DNA from: a bacterium 0.1xD8-71
Lineage (GTDB): Bacteria > Bacillota > Clostridia > Lachnospirales > Lachnospiraceae
Assembly (NCBI GenBank): GCA_003612405.1
Contig: RAYR01000030.1
Coordinates: 1 to 48,497 of the forward strand
Direction: 5' to 3'
DNA length: 48,497 bases
Part shown: piece after piece, positions 7,548 to 16,198 of the stretch
How positions within the stretch are numbered: position 1 is the stretch's first letter
How the letters are laid out: each line of letters begins with the position of its first letter
Position numbers and translations under genes: made by a program
Notes under the pieces: generated by a model
What the model saw: only the letters and a program-made list of their open reading frames with translations
Databases searched by the model: none
Told to the model about the DNA's origin: nothing

Positions 7548-8967
7548 CGGCAGGCATACCGTCAGGCCAGCATCTTTTTATGCCCTTGTCCAGTGTAGTT
7601 CTCTGTTCCTGCCGCAAGATACTGTAAACGCTCTTTCTGATTTTCTCCGCTTCTTTCACTTCCTCTTTCAATGCAAGATACCGCTGATTGAGTTTTTTCC
7701 TCTCGGCGGTCAGCTTGGCGTATTCTTCTTTCCATGTCTTTGTCGGGATTGTGGTCTTGCCGTTCATCACGCCTTTAAGATAATCTTTCGCCGTTGTGAA
7801 TAGGATTTGCTCGGCTTCGCTCAGCAGCTTCTTTCCCTTGCACTTGAAATAAATGTCGGCTTGCTCTAAGTGCTTTTTCAGAGTGGCAAGCCGCCGTTCA
7901 ACGGGTTTCAGTTTCCCTTGAATGTCAAGCTGTTCCCCTATCATGGACTTGAATTTTTCATCAAGCCCCGCCATATCCATGATGTTGTTGGTTTGCAGGA
8001 AATTCAGCATTTTTGCCGCGTCTTTGAGATTATACAGCGATTGTGAATATCCCGGTTTTCCCGACTGTGCCTTGCGTGACAGTATGCCTTGAATATAGTC
8101 GGCAAGGGTGGGCGGCTCGGTATTCTCCTGTTCCTCTTTCAACCAGTCTTGCAGTTTGGAGATACGTGCCTTTAACTGCCGCAACTTCTGGTTTGTCACT
8201 TCGATTTCGCGGTTAAGGTCGCCGCGCCCGGTGCGGATGCCGCGTTTCTCCATAGCGGACGCGGCAACGCCTAAATGGACGGTGGGTATCTGGTCTATCC
8301 CTTGTCGTTCATAACTACGGTGGTCGATACGCTCCGCGTGTCCGTTCTGTTCTAACGCTTGATTACAAAGCCCCGCCCATGCCGCCCGCCATTCCTCGGC
8401 TTTGGTCTGCTCGTTCCAGTCGGTAGCGGGAATGGACTTGCATTTGTACTGCCGCTTTTTCGGGTCATAGATTTTATTCCCGTCTTTGTCAAGAATGTAC
8501 TCCTTTTTCTGCTTCGCTCCCTATGTGCCGCGCTCGTCAAAAGGGCGTATTGTCAGCATGATATGGGCGTGGGGGTTGCCGCCGCCTGTGTCGTGTAGGC
8601 ATATATCAGCGCACATTCCCGCCGCCACAAAATGCCGTTTCACATACTCGCGGACAAGGGAAATGCCTTGCTCCCTTGTCAGTTCGCGGGGTAAGGCAAT
8701 TTCAATCTCCCGCGCAAGCTGGGCGTTCTTCGCTTTCTCGATTTTCTCAACCTCGTTCCACAAAACCGCCCTGTCCGTATATCCGGCGGGTGCGTGGTCG
8801 GGGAGTAAAATCTCGGTATGGACGACACCGCCCTTGTGGGTGTAGTCGTGGGTCATTCCGTCAAACTCATTTGTGATTTTTTCTCCCGCCCGGTAAGCGG
8901 CGGCGGCAACAGCGGACTTGCCCTTGCCGCGGGATATGACTTTGATACTGCAATGGTAGATTGCCAC
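7513..8967 (-). pseudogene. mobA: MobA/MobL-type (MobQ) relaxase with internal amber codon and replaced C-terminus
   Basis: One frame runs from GTG 8967 (AAAGGAG upstream) to 7513 but is broken by TAG at 8521-8523. The N-terminal half has the relaxase features: the start MAIYHCSIK, the Tyr-containing AAYRAG motif and the metal-binding histidines HAHIML. In relatives the amber position is normally Trp (ERGT-W-GAKQKK), a one-base change from TGG. The C-terminal half is a long coiled coil. The last residues after LRQEQR are read through the junction with element (i) at about 7600, so the native tail is lost. The protein would nick oriT at 9079/9080; without suppression only about 148 residues are made. 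Confidence 0.85.
7544..7576 (+). terminator. terminator after the recombinase gene
   Basis: A 7-bp perfect stem CTGACGG/CCGTCAG (7544-7550 with 7559-7565), then a short gap and TCTTTTTA. It overlaps the recombinase stop codon. Confidence 0.65.
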
Positions 8968-9048
8968 GCGCCGCGCTCCTTTCTGCGGGTAACTCCCGCC
9001 GTTTCCTTTTGTGACGACAGGCACAAAACGCCGTCTGCAAGACCGCAC

Positions 9049-9100
9049 ATACCACAATTCATTGTGGTATATAAGTGCGCCCTTGCTTTAAGCAAGGGTA
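9049..9100. other. probable oriT with MobQ-type nic site
   Basis: A perfect 10-bp inverted repeat (9049-9058 and 9061-9070) is followed nine bases later by TAAGTGCG|CCCT, which closely matches the nic consensus of RSF1010-like MobQ plasmids. The predicted cut on the plus strand is between 9079 and 9080. A second stem CCCTTGC/GCAAGGG follows (about 9080-9097). It lies between the relaxase gene and the DUF3847 gene, where an origin of transfer is expected. Confidence 0.72.
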
Positions 9101-9114
9101 GGGGCGTAAGCTCG

Positions 9115-9510
9115 TTACCCTTGTAAACTGCCCCCGTTCACGTCCCCGCCTGCGCCGCCCTCGCGGGCTGTATGGGCGGTTCTGGCGGCGGGCGGCGTGT
9201 TACCCTGTGCCGCCGTTTCCGCGCCCTGTGCGGGGGCTGTGGGGGCGTTCTGGGCGGTCATTCCGTCCAGTATGCGGCGGGCGTGGTCGCTCATTACCGT
9301 CTTTTCAAGAAAGGTCTTAAATTGCTCCTCTGTCAGCGGTATCGTGTCGGGGACAAGGCTTTCAAAAAGCCCCATGCGGCGGCATAGGCGTTTTGTCCTG
9401 TCCTTGCGCTCCTGTGCCTTTTGCTCCTGCACAAGCTGTCTGCGCCTGTTTTCAAGCTGTCGGATTTCTTCCTCAATGCTCGTGATTTTTTCGGCTTTGG
9501 TCTTTGCCAT
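9115..9510 (-). CDS. DUF3847-family mobilization-module protein
   Basis: 131 residues with a coiled coil (about 10-40), a basic patch (RKDRTKRLCRRMG) and a disordered Ala/Pro/Gly-rich tail. The MAKTKAEKI...EEIRQLE..RR start is typical of DUF3847 proteins encoded beside MobA relaxases. Its position next to oriT suggests an accessory nicking (MobC-like) role, which is an inference. Confidence 0.75.
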   Translation of the reverse strand: MAKTKAEKITSIEEEIRQLENRRRQLVQEQKAQERKDRTKRLCRRMGLFESLVPDTIPLTEEQFKTFLEKTVMSDHARRILDGMTAQNAPTAPAQGAETAAQGNTPPAARTAHTAREGGAGGDVNGGSLQG

Positions 9511-9593
9511 GCGTTAATCGCTCCTTTCGATTTTTGTGTGGAATGGATAGGATAGGAATGGAATGGATTTTTACAGATAGCCGTTTTCCCGTT

Positions 9594-9761
9594 TTATTCC
9601 TGCTTGTCGGCAAGTATCATTTTCAAAATCTTGTCGCGGAATGTTTCTGTGCCGCTATGGTTGAAAAACAACTCCGCAACAATGGTCTGCCCGTTCCTGT
9701 GTGTCGTGATGATACCGTCCGGCTTTCGGGGCGGGGTAGGCGTTTCTTTCTTTTCTGTCAA
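9594..9761 (-). CDS. tnpW: TnpW-family small transposon protein
   Basis: A 55-residue protein with the family pattern RKPDGIITT...ETFRDKILKMI. I choose TTG 9761 because a GGAG box lies seven bases upstream; the longer open frame to 9803 has no such signal. TnpW is found in Tn4451-like mobilizable transposons; its function is not established. It lies between the recombinase and the mobilization genes on the same strand. Confidence 0.75.
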   Translation of the reverse strand: MTEKKETPTPPRKPDGIITTHRNGQTIVAELFFNHSGTETFRDKILKMILADKQE

Positions 9762-9830
9762 TAGGTCGCTCCTTTCTTTGGGCGCGGAAAAGGGATTTCC
9801 CATGATTGGAAAATCCCTCCCGGCTGTTGG

Positions 9831-11402
9831 CTATTCGGTTTTACTGTGCGGTTGCGGCGGCTTGCGCCTTTTTCCTTGCCCGGTATTCCCTCGCTTTGAT
9901 ACGGTCATACTCCCGTTGCTTTTCAATGTTTCTGTCGCGGTAGGCTCTGGCCCTCCCGCGTTCTCAAAAGCAGATAGCTGTTCTTTGATTTCTGCAAGTT
10001 CCGTTTTCAGCGTATAATATTCTTCTGAATACTTCTGTGACATCTGCTCATAACGGTCTTGTTCAATCGCGCCCAGTGCGTTGTCCTCATAAAGTTTGTT
10101 CAGTACCTTGTCGATTTGTTCAAGCCGCGTTGTGATTTGCGGGACACGTTTCTGCTGTTTCTTCGTCTGGTCGGTCTGCTGTACGGCAAGGCTCTTTTTC
10201 ACTAAGGCTTCAAAGTCTGCCCGGTTACTGATGGAGTATTCCGCGATTTTTTTCAGCACGTCCGAAACAGTCTGCATGAGTAAATCCGCGTCCATGATGT
10301 GCGGGGAATGGCACTTCGGATTTTTGGCTTTCCCCTTGTGGTACTCACTGCAATAGGCGATATGCCGCTTGCCGCCGTTCCTGTAATCTATCCGAATGTG
10401 CATTTTTGCGCTGCAGTCCTTACAGAAAAGCAAGCCCGACAAAGGGTGGATTTCCCCGTCCCCGTTTGGTCGCTTGACGGGGGCATTTTCCAAAATCCGC
10501 TGTATGTTTTCAAAGTCGGCGCGGTCAACAATCGGTTCATGCACGTTTTCCGTAATCTGCCACTGGCTTCTGTCTACATAGTGGTTTCGTTTGTCCCGGA
10601 AATGCTTTGCTGTCTTGAAGTTGACTACATCACCGCAATATTCCTGCCGCGTGAGGATATTTGTCAAGGTCGCCTTGTTCCATTTGTAACGGTTATCCTC
10701 GTTGAGCATCCTGTTTTTACACGTCCCCCGCCCGCGTTCTTTCATGTAGAAAGTGGGGGTTGGGATTTGCTCATTTTTCAGATATACGGCGATTTGGTTT
10801 CGGTTTTTCCCGTCCAGAAACAGGCGGAAAATAAGGCGGACAACTTCGGCGGCTTCTTCGTCGATTATCCAAAAATCCTTGTCGCTGGGGTCTTTGACAT
10901 AACCATAAGGGGCTTCGGTTGCGATTGGCTTTCCGCTCGTCCCCTTTGTGCGGATACCCGTTTTTACTTTCTTGCTGATGTCCCTTGCGTACCACTCTGA
11001 CATGATATTGATGAACGGCGCAAATTCCAACGTGTCGGGCTTTTCACTGTCTATCCCGTTGTTTACCGCGATAAAGCGCACGTTGTTTCTGCGGAAAATC
11101 TCCATAGCGTTTCCCACTTGGAGATAGTCGCGCCCCCAGCGGGTCATGTCTTTCATAATGCACACGCCGATTTTGCCGTTTTCCACGTCCTCAATCATGC
11201 GGGAGTAGGCAGAGCGGTCAAAAAACCTGCCGCTTTCGTCATCGTCAATGTAGTGCCGGATATTGGTTAATTTTAGCTGTCTGGCATAGCTTTCCAGAAA
11301 TTTCTTCTGGTTCTGTATGGAGTTGCTTTCGCCGCCGTCCCTGTCCTCGTCCCCCACGGATAAGCGGGAGTAAAGGGCTGTGATTTTGCTGTAATCATTC
11401 AT
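9831..11402 (-). pseudogene. TnpX-like large serine recombinase with deleted, frameshifted C-terminus
   Basis: Catalytic domain with the serine in ALYSRLS (about Ser14), the DMTRWGRDYL motif, a recombinase domain (about 160-290) and a zinc-binding FCKDCSAKM...YCSEY. ATG 11402 follows AGGAGG by eight bases. The coiled coil continues to SAFENAG and then the frame reads unrelated GPEPTATETL. Shifting frame there recovers a family-like tail (AYRDRNIEKQREYDRIKARE) ending in TAA just before 9831. The DUF4368 segment that normally lies between is missing, so a deletion plus frameshift is likely. It is the first gene at the right end of element (ii), transcribed inward as tnpX is in Tn4451. Confidence 0.8.
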
Positions 11403-11456
11403 GTGCATATCCTCCTGCGTCAATATAGGTGTTGCTTACAGTTAAGATTATGCACC

Positions 11457-11753
11457 TCAACGCGCGGAACCGTACTCAATGCCTTTGCGGTATTTCTTCG
11501 CGTTCTTGCCTTTTAGGTAAACGGCAAGCCGGATAATCACCGCCCCGGCAACGCCGATCAGCAGGTCGCGGGGGTGGAAGCTGGGCGCGGCACTGGCAAA
11601 GGCGGCTGTGAAGCCCTCCCCAAGATGTAAAATCTTTTGGCTTGCGTCCATGCCGGGGGAAAGCCGGACAGCCGCGCCTACCTTGTCAAACAGGTACACA
11701 AAGAGCAGATACGGGAGATTGAGAATAAGCAGCTTCTTGATTTCCGGCTTCAT
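11457..11753 (-). pseudogene. virD4: VirD4/TraG-type coupling protein, first 98 residues only
   Basis: The sequence is the membrane-anchoring N-terminus of conjugative coupling ATPases of Tn1549-like elements: two hydrophobic segments (about 8-24 and 62-80) ending at KYRKGIEYGSAR. Normal proteins continue for about 500 more residues with the Walker motifs; here a stop follows at once (TGA 11457-11459), at the edge of element (ii). Its ATG overlaps the pcfB stop by four bases. Confidence 0.82.
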
Positions 11754-12232
11754 AGCGATACCTCCCTGTCCTTGTGTTTGGTCTGCTGGCGGCTGGCGTT
11801 CAGCTCCTTTGCCTTTTCCCGGAAAGCGGCTAATGCCTTTCGGATTGAGGGCTTTTTATCCTGCGTCAGCTTCTTTGCGGAAAACTCCTTGAAAGCGGCG
11901 GTCAGCGCGTCCGCGTCCCTGCCCTTGAAGAATACAAGGTAGCGGGGCGGGGTTTCCGTCGCGTCCTTTTTCAGCGCAAAGTCGATACCATATTTTTTCA
12001 CTGTACTCTCAAAGGCTTTGATGTTGTCCTTTGTGATCTCAATGTTGGAAACGCCTGTATTCTGCTTCATAAGCTGCTTTAGGGTCTGCTTCCCGTGGGG
12101 GATTGCCTGTCTGTCAAGCTCTTTCTTTGCCTGTGAGAGCAGCTTTTTGATTGCCTTTTGCAGCACTTCGGCGGTCAGCTTCCCGGTCTTGATATACAGG
12201 GCAACGGTTTTTTCGTTGATTTCGTCCTGCAT
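11750..12232 (-). CDS. pcfB: PcfB/DUF3801-family conjugation protein
   Basis: 160 residues; the PcfB pattern is clear (ALYIKTGKLTAEVLQKAIKK; IEITKDNIKAFESTVKKYGI; VFFKGRDADALTAAFKEF), followed by a basic tail. PcfB proteins act with the coupling protein and relaxase in conjugative DNA processing. AGGAGG lies ahead of ATG 12232. The gene is translationally coupled to the virD4 remnant, which shows these two genes come from a different element than the recombinase between them and mobA. Confidence 0.85.
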   Translation of the reverse strand: MQDEINEKTVALYIKTGKLTAEVLQKAIKKLLSQAKKELDRQAIPHGKQTLKQLMKQNTGVSNIEITKDNIKAFESTVKKYGIDFALKKDATETPPRYLVFFKGRDADALTAAFKEFSAKKLTQDKKPSIRKALAAFREKAKELNASRQQTKHKDREVSL

Positions 12233-12299
12233 GGGGTCTGTCCCTCCTTTCGGGGTAGTCTATGGGGCGGCGGCTCGAAAAGATTTGTGTTTATATTGA

Positions 12300-12662
12300 A
12301 TCCAGACTGTCAGGGATAATTTGAAAGCAGCAAAAATATTATTAGTGGCAGAAGAGTATAAGAGTGCTAATAACCGGTCTTATTATGCTATTTTTCAAGC
12401 TGTAAACGCTGTTCATGCTTTAAATGGAGATGCGTTTAAACGCCACAAGGATGCAATTGGAAATTTTAATAAAAATTATGTAAAAACGGAAATTTTTTCA
12501 AGTGAAATCGGAAAAAAAATCGGTGAGGTGGAAGAGATACGTCATGCAAGCGATTATGATGATTTCTATGTTGCCAGCAGAGAAGAGTCTGAGCGACAAA
12601 TTGAGGTGGCGGATGAATTTATAGAATTGGTTGAAAAGTATTGTGAGGAACATATGGATTGA
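12300..12662 (+). pseudogene. HEPN-domain protein (UPF0332 type), start removed at the mobile-element junction
   Basis: The open frame has no normal start: reading back from LKAAKILL gives IQTVRDN and then a stop at 12297-12299. Relatives begin about 10-15 residues earlier. The rest is a full HEPN domain (NNRSYYAIF..VNAVHALNG; EIRHASDYDDFYV). HEPN proteins of this kind are often RNase toxins paired with MNT nucleotidyltransferases, but no partner is visible here. TTG 12321 could still give a 113-residue product. The base composition drops in GC at this point, which marks the boundary between mobile DNA and chromosome. Confidence 0.7.
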
Positions 12663-12687
12663 AACCCCTGTTTTTTGGATGGATATG

Positions 12688-13518
12688 TCAATCCCGGTTC
12701 TGTTTTCTCCATTCCCTTGGGGCAATCCCGGTAATCTTTTTAAAGGCTCTGGAAAAATGAAGCTGGTTTTCATAGCCGACTTGAGCAGCGATATCTCCTA
12801 TGGAAAGATCCGTATTTTTCAGAAGGTCACAGGCGGTATTGATGCGGTAGCGCAGAATGTATTCATGGGGCGTTACCAGTACAGTATTTTTAAATATTTT
12901 TCCAAAATAGCTGCGGTCCAGGTTGCACCAGTTTGCAAGCTGAGTCACGGTTATATCCTGATTATAGTGTCGTTCAATGTACATCATGGCTTCATGGACA
13001 TAAAATTCCTGCAAGTTGTCAATTTTTGGAGGTTTACGTGTGGTGGAAGTCCGTATCAGGACTTCCAGAATCCAATACATGGTTCCCAGAAGGCGCAGAG
13101 GGGAATCGTGATTTTCAAGCATGGAGAGCAACAGTCCTTTTAGCTCTGCGCTATCAGACTCTGTTTGAGGAATATAGATAGGATGTTTATATCCAAGACC
13201 GGCATCTGATAAAAAGGAAGGCACTTTCAATCCGTCAAATTCAATCCATATATAAGTCCAGGGATCTGACTTGTCTGCTGTATAAGTGGTGATATATTTA
13301 GGACAGATTAAAAAAGCCTGCCCTGCTTCGAGCTGGTAATATCGGTCTGCACCCACTGTAAACAAGCCCTTGCCTTTAAGAATATAGTGCAGAAGATAAT
13401 GATTGTGCGTAGCGGGTCCGCAGGAAAGCATCGGCGCACACTTCTCCCTGCCATATTGATAAATGTTTAAATCTGTATAGTTTGTTCTCTGATAAATGTA
13501 AGTATTATTCTCACTCAT
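12688..13518 (-). CDS. AraC-family transcriptional regulator
   Basis: 276 residues with an N-terminal cupin-like sensing domain (about 10-150; HNHYLLHYILKGKG is typical) and two C-terminal helix-turn-helices (about 175-272; VTQLANWCNLDRSYFGKIFK and IGDIAAQVGYENQLHFSRAF). It is divergent from the sugar ABC operon starting at 13856, so it probably activates that operon when the matching glycan is present. Its stop lies 26 bases from the end of the HEPN remnant. Confidence 0.9.
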   Translation of the reverse strand: MSENNTYIYQRTNYTDLNIYQYGREKCAPMLSCGPATHNHYLLHYILKGKGLFTVGADRYYQLEAGQAFLICPKYITTYTADKSDPWTYIWIEFDGLKVPSFLSDAGLGYKHPIYIPQTESDSAELKGLLLSMLENHDSPLRLLGTMYWILEVLIRTSTTRKPPKIDNLQEFYVHEAMMYIERHYNQDITVTQLANWCNLDRSYFGKIFKNTVLVTPHEYILRYRINTACDLLKNTDLSIGDIAAQVGYENQLHFSRAFKKITGIAPREWRKQNRD

Positions 13519-13855
13519 ATCCCTATCTCAAATATTATAATGTGTTAAGTCTGCGTCCAGTTAATCATATCCGCCGAGTCTGCATCCATTATACCACACT
13601 GCGTCATAGATGCAAGAAAACACCATTTTTATCGCAGTCGGGTATATTTTGAAATTCTTCTGCTATTTATATCAAATGTGGGGAATGATAAGATGATAGG
13701 CATAAACAAGCACTATTTAAAGTCACTCTGCAGAGGGATAAGGCAAACAGAGAGAAAATATCGGCACTCTGTGAATCAAACTAAAAAGAGATATTTGCCC
13801 AAATGCGTTATAAAGCTATGTGTAAAAAGCACTTTGGGTGAGGAAAGGAAGGCTT
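13519..13855. promoter_or_regulatory. divergent intergenic region with paired AraC-like direct repeats
   Basis: This 337-base spacer separates the AraC gene from the ABC operon. It contains a direct repeat AGTCTGC(G/A)TCCA at 13548-13559 and 13577-13588, starting 29 bases apart (nearly three helical turns). AraC proteins bind direct repeats, so these are candidate operator half-sites. I see no convincing gene here. Confidence 0.45.
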
Positions 13856-15259
13856 ATGAAGAGAAAATCTGTAAGCGTAGTGTTAACGATAGCAATGCTG
13901 TCATCTGTCCTGTTCGGATGTGGTAATAACCAGCAGGTGGGAAATCCCGCCGGACAGACGGGCCAGGAGGAAAATACGACGAGTGAGACTTCACAAACAT
14001 CAGAGGAAGAAGTGGCAGAGTCTGCATCAGAGGTGGGCACGCAAGACCCGGCAGATCTTACTGGGACAGTAGTAATCTGGGACTGGGATGGCGGAACACA
14101 ACAAAAGTATGTGGATAAATTTAATGAAGTATACCCCAATGTAAAAATTGAAGTGCAGGATGTAGCCTGGGACGATTATATGACAAAGCTGCAGACCAGT
14201 TATGTCTCAGGAATGGATCTGCCGGACATTATCCTGGGTGAGATGGCATGGAGAGGAACACTTTTTGAGATGGGAATCTGTGATAAACTGGAGGAAGCGC
14301 CCTACAATCTGGATAGAAGCAAAATGGTAGCATCATCTGTACCGTTAGTGTCCGATCAGGATGGAAATATTCTGGGGCTGGAGATGCAGGTGACCCCGGC
14401 AGGATTCGCTTATAAAAGGGATCTGGCAAAGGAATATCTGGGAACAGATGATCCTGCGGAAGTAGGAGCCATGATCAGTGACTGGGATGCTTTTCTCGAA
14501 GTGGGTAAACAGGTCAGCGAGAAGAGTAACGGCAAGGTAAAAATGATGGTTTCCTTAGGAGATGTGCTTCTTTCAACCATTGGTCAGAACATTGTAGATT
14601 ATGTGGATGGCAATACGGTTGATATCACGAAAAAGATGACCAAACCTCTGGAGACGACTATGAAGATGAGGGATGCAGGAATCATCGGAAATGTGGAGAT
14701 GTATTCGGCTTCCTGGTACTCTGCATATGCCGCTGATGAGTATATTTTCTATGAAGCCGGTTCCTGGTGTCCACCTCTGGTAATAGCTAAGAATGATACG
14801 GAGGGAGAGGGAAACTGGGCAGTTACAACACCACCCGAAGGTTCTTTTAATCTTGGCGGGACGACCTTAAGCATTTATAAGAACAGTGAAAATAAGGAAG
14901 CAGCGTGGGCTTATCTGGAATTCATTTATTTCTCGGAACTGGGCGGCTCTTATATGTACGACCTGACTGGAAATTACAGCTGCTACCAACCCTATTATGA
15001 GAGCGAGTATTCTCCCATGGACAAGGAAGGTCCGGTAGACAAGTTCTTTGGCGGTCAGAGTCTGGTGAAGTATTATATTGAGGAGGCGGCTCCCAATGCA
15101 AAGACAGCGCCTCAGACGAAATATGATGCAATCATTAATGATGTTTTTCAGGCACTGACACCCAAGTACATGACCGATATGTCCATTGATACGCAAAAGG
15201 CGCTGGAATTGTTTAAAGAGGAAGTACAGGTCAAGGTACCGGAAGCAGAGATTCAATAG
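13856..15259 (+). CDS. sugar ABC transporter substrate-binding lipoprotein (CUT1)
   Basis: 467 residues; signal peptide with lipobox LFGC (Cys22), a Ser/Thr/Glu-rich linker, then an extracellular solute-binding family 1 fold (VVIWDWDGGTQQKYVDKFNE..YPNVKIEV). ATG 13856 is preferred over GTG 13838 because it gives a normal signal peptide and is preceded by GGAAGG. It binds the sugar outside the membrane and passes it to the two permeases that follow. The paired GH30 enzyme suggests a beta-glucoside or beta-glucan fragment as substrate. No ATPase is encoded nearby, so a shared MsmK-like ATPase is likely. Confidence 0.9.
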   Translation: MKRKSVSVVLTIAMLSSVLFGCGNNQQVGNPAGQTGQEENTTSETSQTSEEEVAESASEVGTQDPADLTGTVVIWDWDGGTQQKYVDKFNEVYPNVKIEVQDVAWDDYMTKLQTSYVSGMDLPDIILGEMAWRGTLFEMGICDKLEEAPYNLDRSKMVASSVPLVSDQDGNILGLEMQVTPAGFAYKRDLAKEYLGTDDPAEVGAMISDWDAFLEVGKQVSEKSNGKVKMMVSLGDVLLSTIGQNIVDYVDGNTVDITKKMTKPLETTMKMRDAGIIGNVEMYSASWYSAYAADEYIFYEAGSWCPPLVIAKNDTEGEGNWAVTTPPEGSFNLGGTTLSIYKNSENKEAAWAYLEFIYFSELGGSYMYDLTGNYSCYQPYYESEYSPMDKEGPVDKFFGGQSLVKYYIEEAAPNAKTAPQTKYDAIINDVFQALTPKYMTDMSIDTQKALELFKEEVQVKVPEAEIQ

Positions 15260-15288
15260 GAAAGATTCAAGAAAAGGCGGATGAGAGA

Positions 15289-16185
15289 ATGAAACGTAAT
15301 AAATGGCCTGTTATTTTTGCAACACCATTTCTGACGGCATACTGTTTATTTATGTTGTTCCCTATGCTGTATTCCTTTTATTTAAGTCTGTTTGAGTATA
15401 ACGGCATTGTGGAGAAGCATTTTGTGGGGCTTTCTAACTATATCAACCTGTTTACAAAGGACAGATTATTCTTAAAATCGCTTTTCAATACGGTGTTGAT
15501 TATGTTGATGTCTTTGCCGGTAAACCTGATTCTGGGTTTGGTGACTGCGTATCTGCTTTTTAGTCTTGCAAGAGGCAGAAGGCTGTTCCAAGTGGTAAAT
15601 TTTCTTCCTTATATTACAACACCAGTGGCCATTGGTTTTATTTTCTCATATATTTTTGATTGGAACAGCGGAATCTTAAACGGGCTGCTGACGCACTTTA
15701 GTATATTGGAGGAGAATTATTTCTGGCTTCAGCAGCCCTGGTCCGCCCGTCTGATCGTGGCAATTATGATTATATGGAGAAATTTTGGATATTGTATGAT
15801 GATTTATCTTTCCGGTATGACAGCTATTGATCAGGATATCTATGAAGCTGCGGCAATCGATGGAGCCGGAAGGCTGAAAACTTTTTTTGCCATAGTGGTT
15901 CCACTTCTGAAAAATGTCTCTGTCTTTTTACTGATCACAGCGATGATTGGCGGCTTTCAGATGTTTGATGAACCGGTTCAGCTCTATTCCGGTTGGTCGG
16001 CAGCTTCACGGAGTGTGGGCGGCCCGGAATATTCGGTATTGACGGTAATATGGAAATTTTATGATGATTCTTTCGGAAGCAATACCCGGTTGGGATACGG
16101 GGCGGCCATTGCCTATACATTGTTTTTGATTATCGGTGCCTGTTCTTTGTTCAGCTTTTTTTGGAGCAACAGAAAAGATTCCTAA
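15289..16185 (+). CDS. sugar ABC transporter permease (MalF-type)
   Basis: 298 residues, about six transmembrane helices (first at 8-30), with the EAA loop EAAAIDGAGRLKTFF (about 185-199) that contacts the ATPase. It starts 29 bases after the binding-protein gene and is in the same operon. It forms the channel with the next gene product. Confidence 0.9.
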   Translation: MKRNKWPVIFATPFLTAYCLFMLFPMLYSFYLSLFEYNGIVEKHFVGLSNYINLFTKDRLFLKSLFNTVLIMLMSLPVNLILGLVTAYLLFSLARGRRLFQVVNFLPYITTPVAIGFIFSYIFDWNSGILNGLLTHFSILEENYFWLQQPWSARLIVAIMIIWRNFGYCMMIYLSGMTAIDQDIYEAAAIDGAGRLKTFFAIVVPLLKNVSVFLLITAMIGGFQMFDEPVQLYSGWSAASRSVGGPEYSVLTVIWKFYDDSFGSNTRLGYGAAIAYTLFLIIGACSLFSFFWSNRKDS

Positions 16186-16198
16186 GGAGGGCAGGAGA

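Noticed and set aside
13678..13926. 82-residue ORF upstream of the binding-protein gene
   Set aside because: It overlaps the start of the transporter gene in another frame and has no good start signal.
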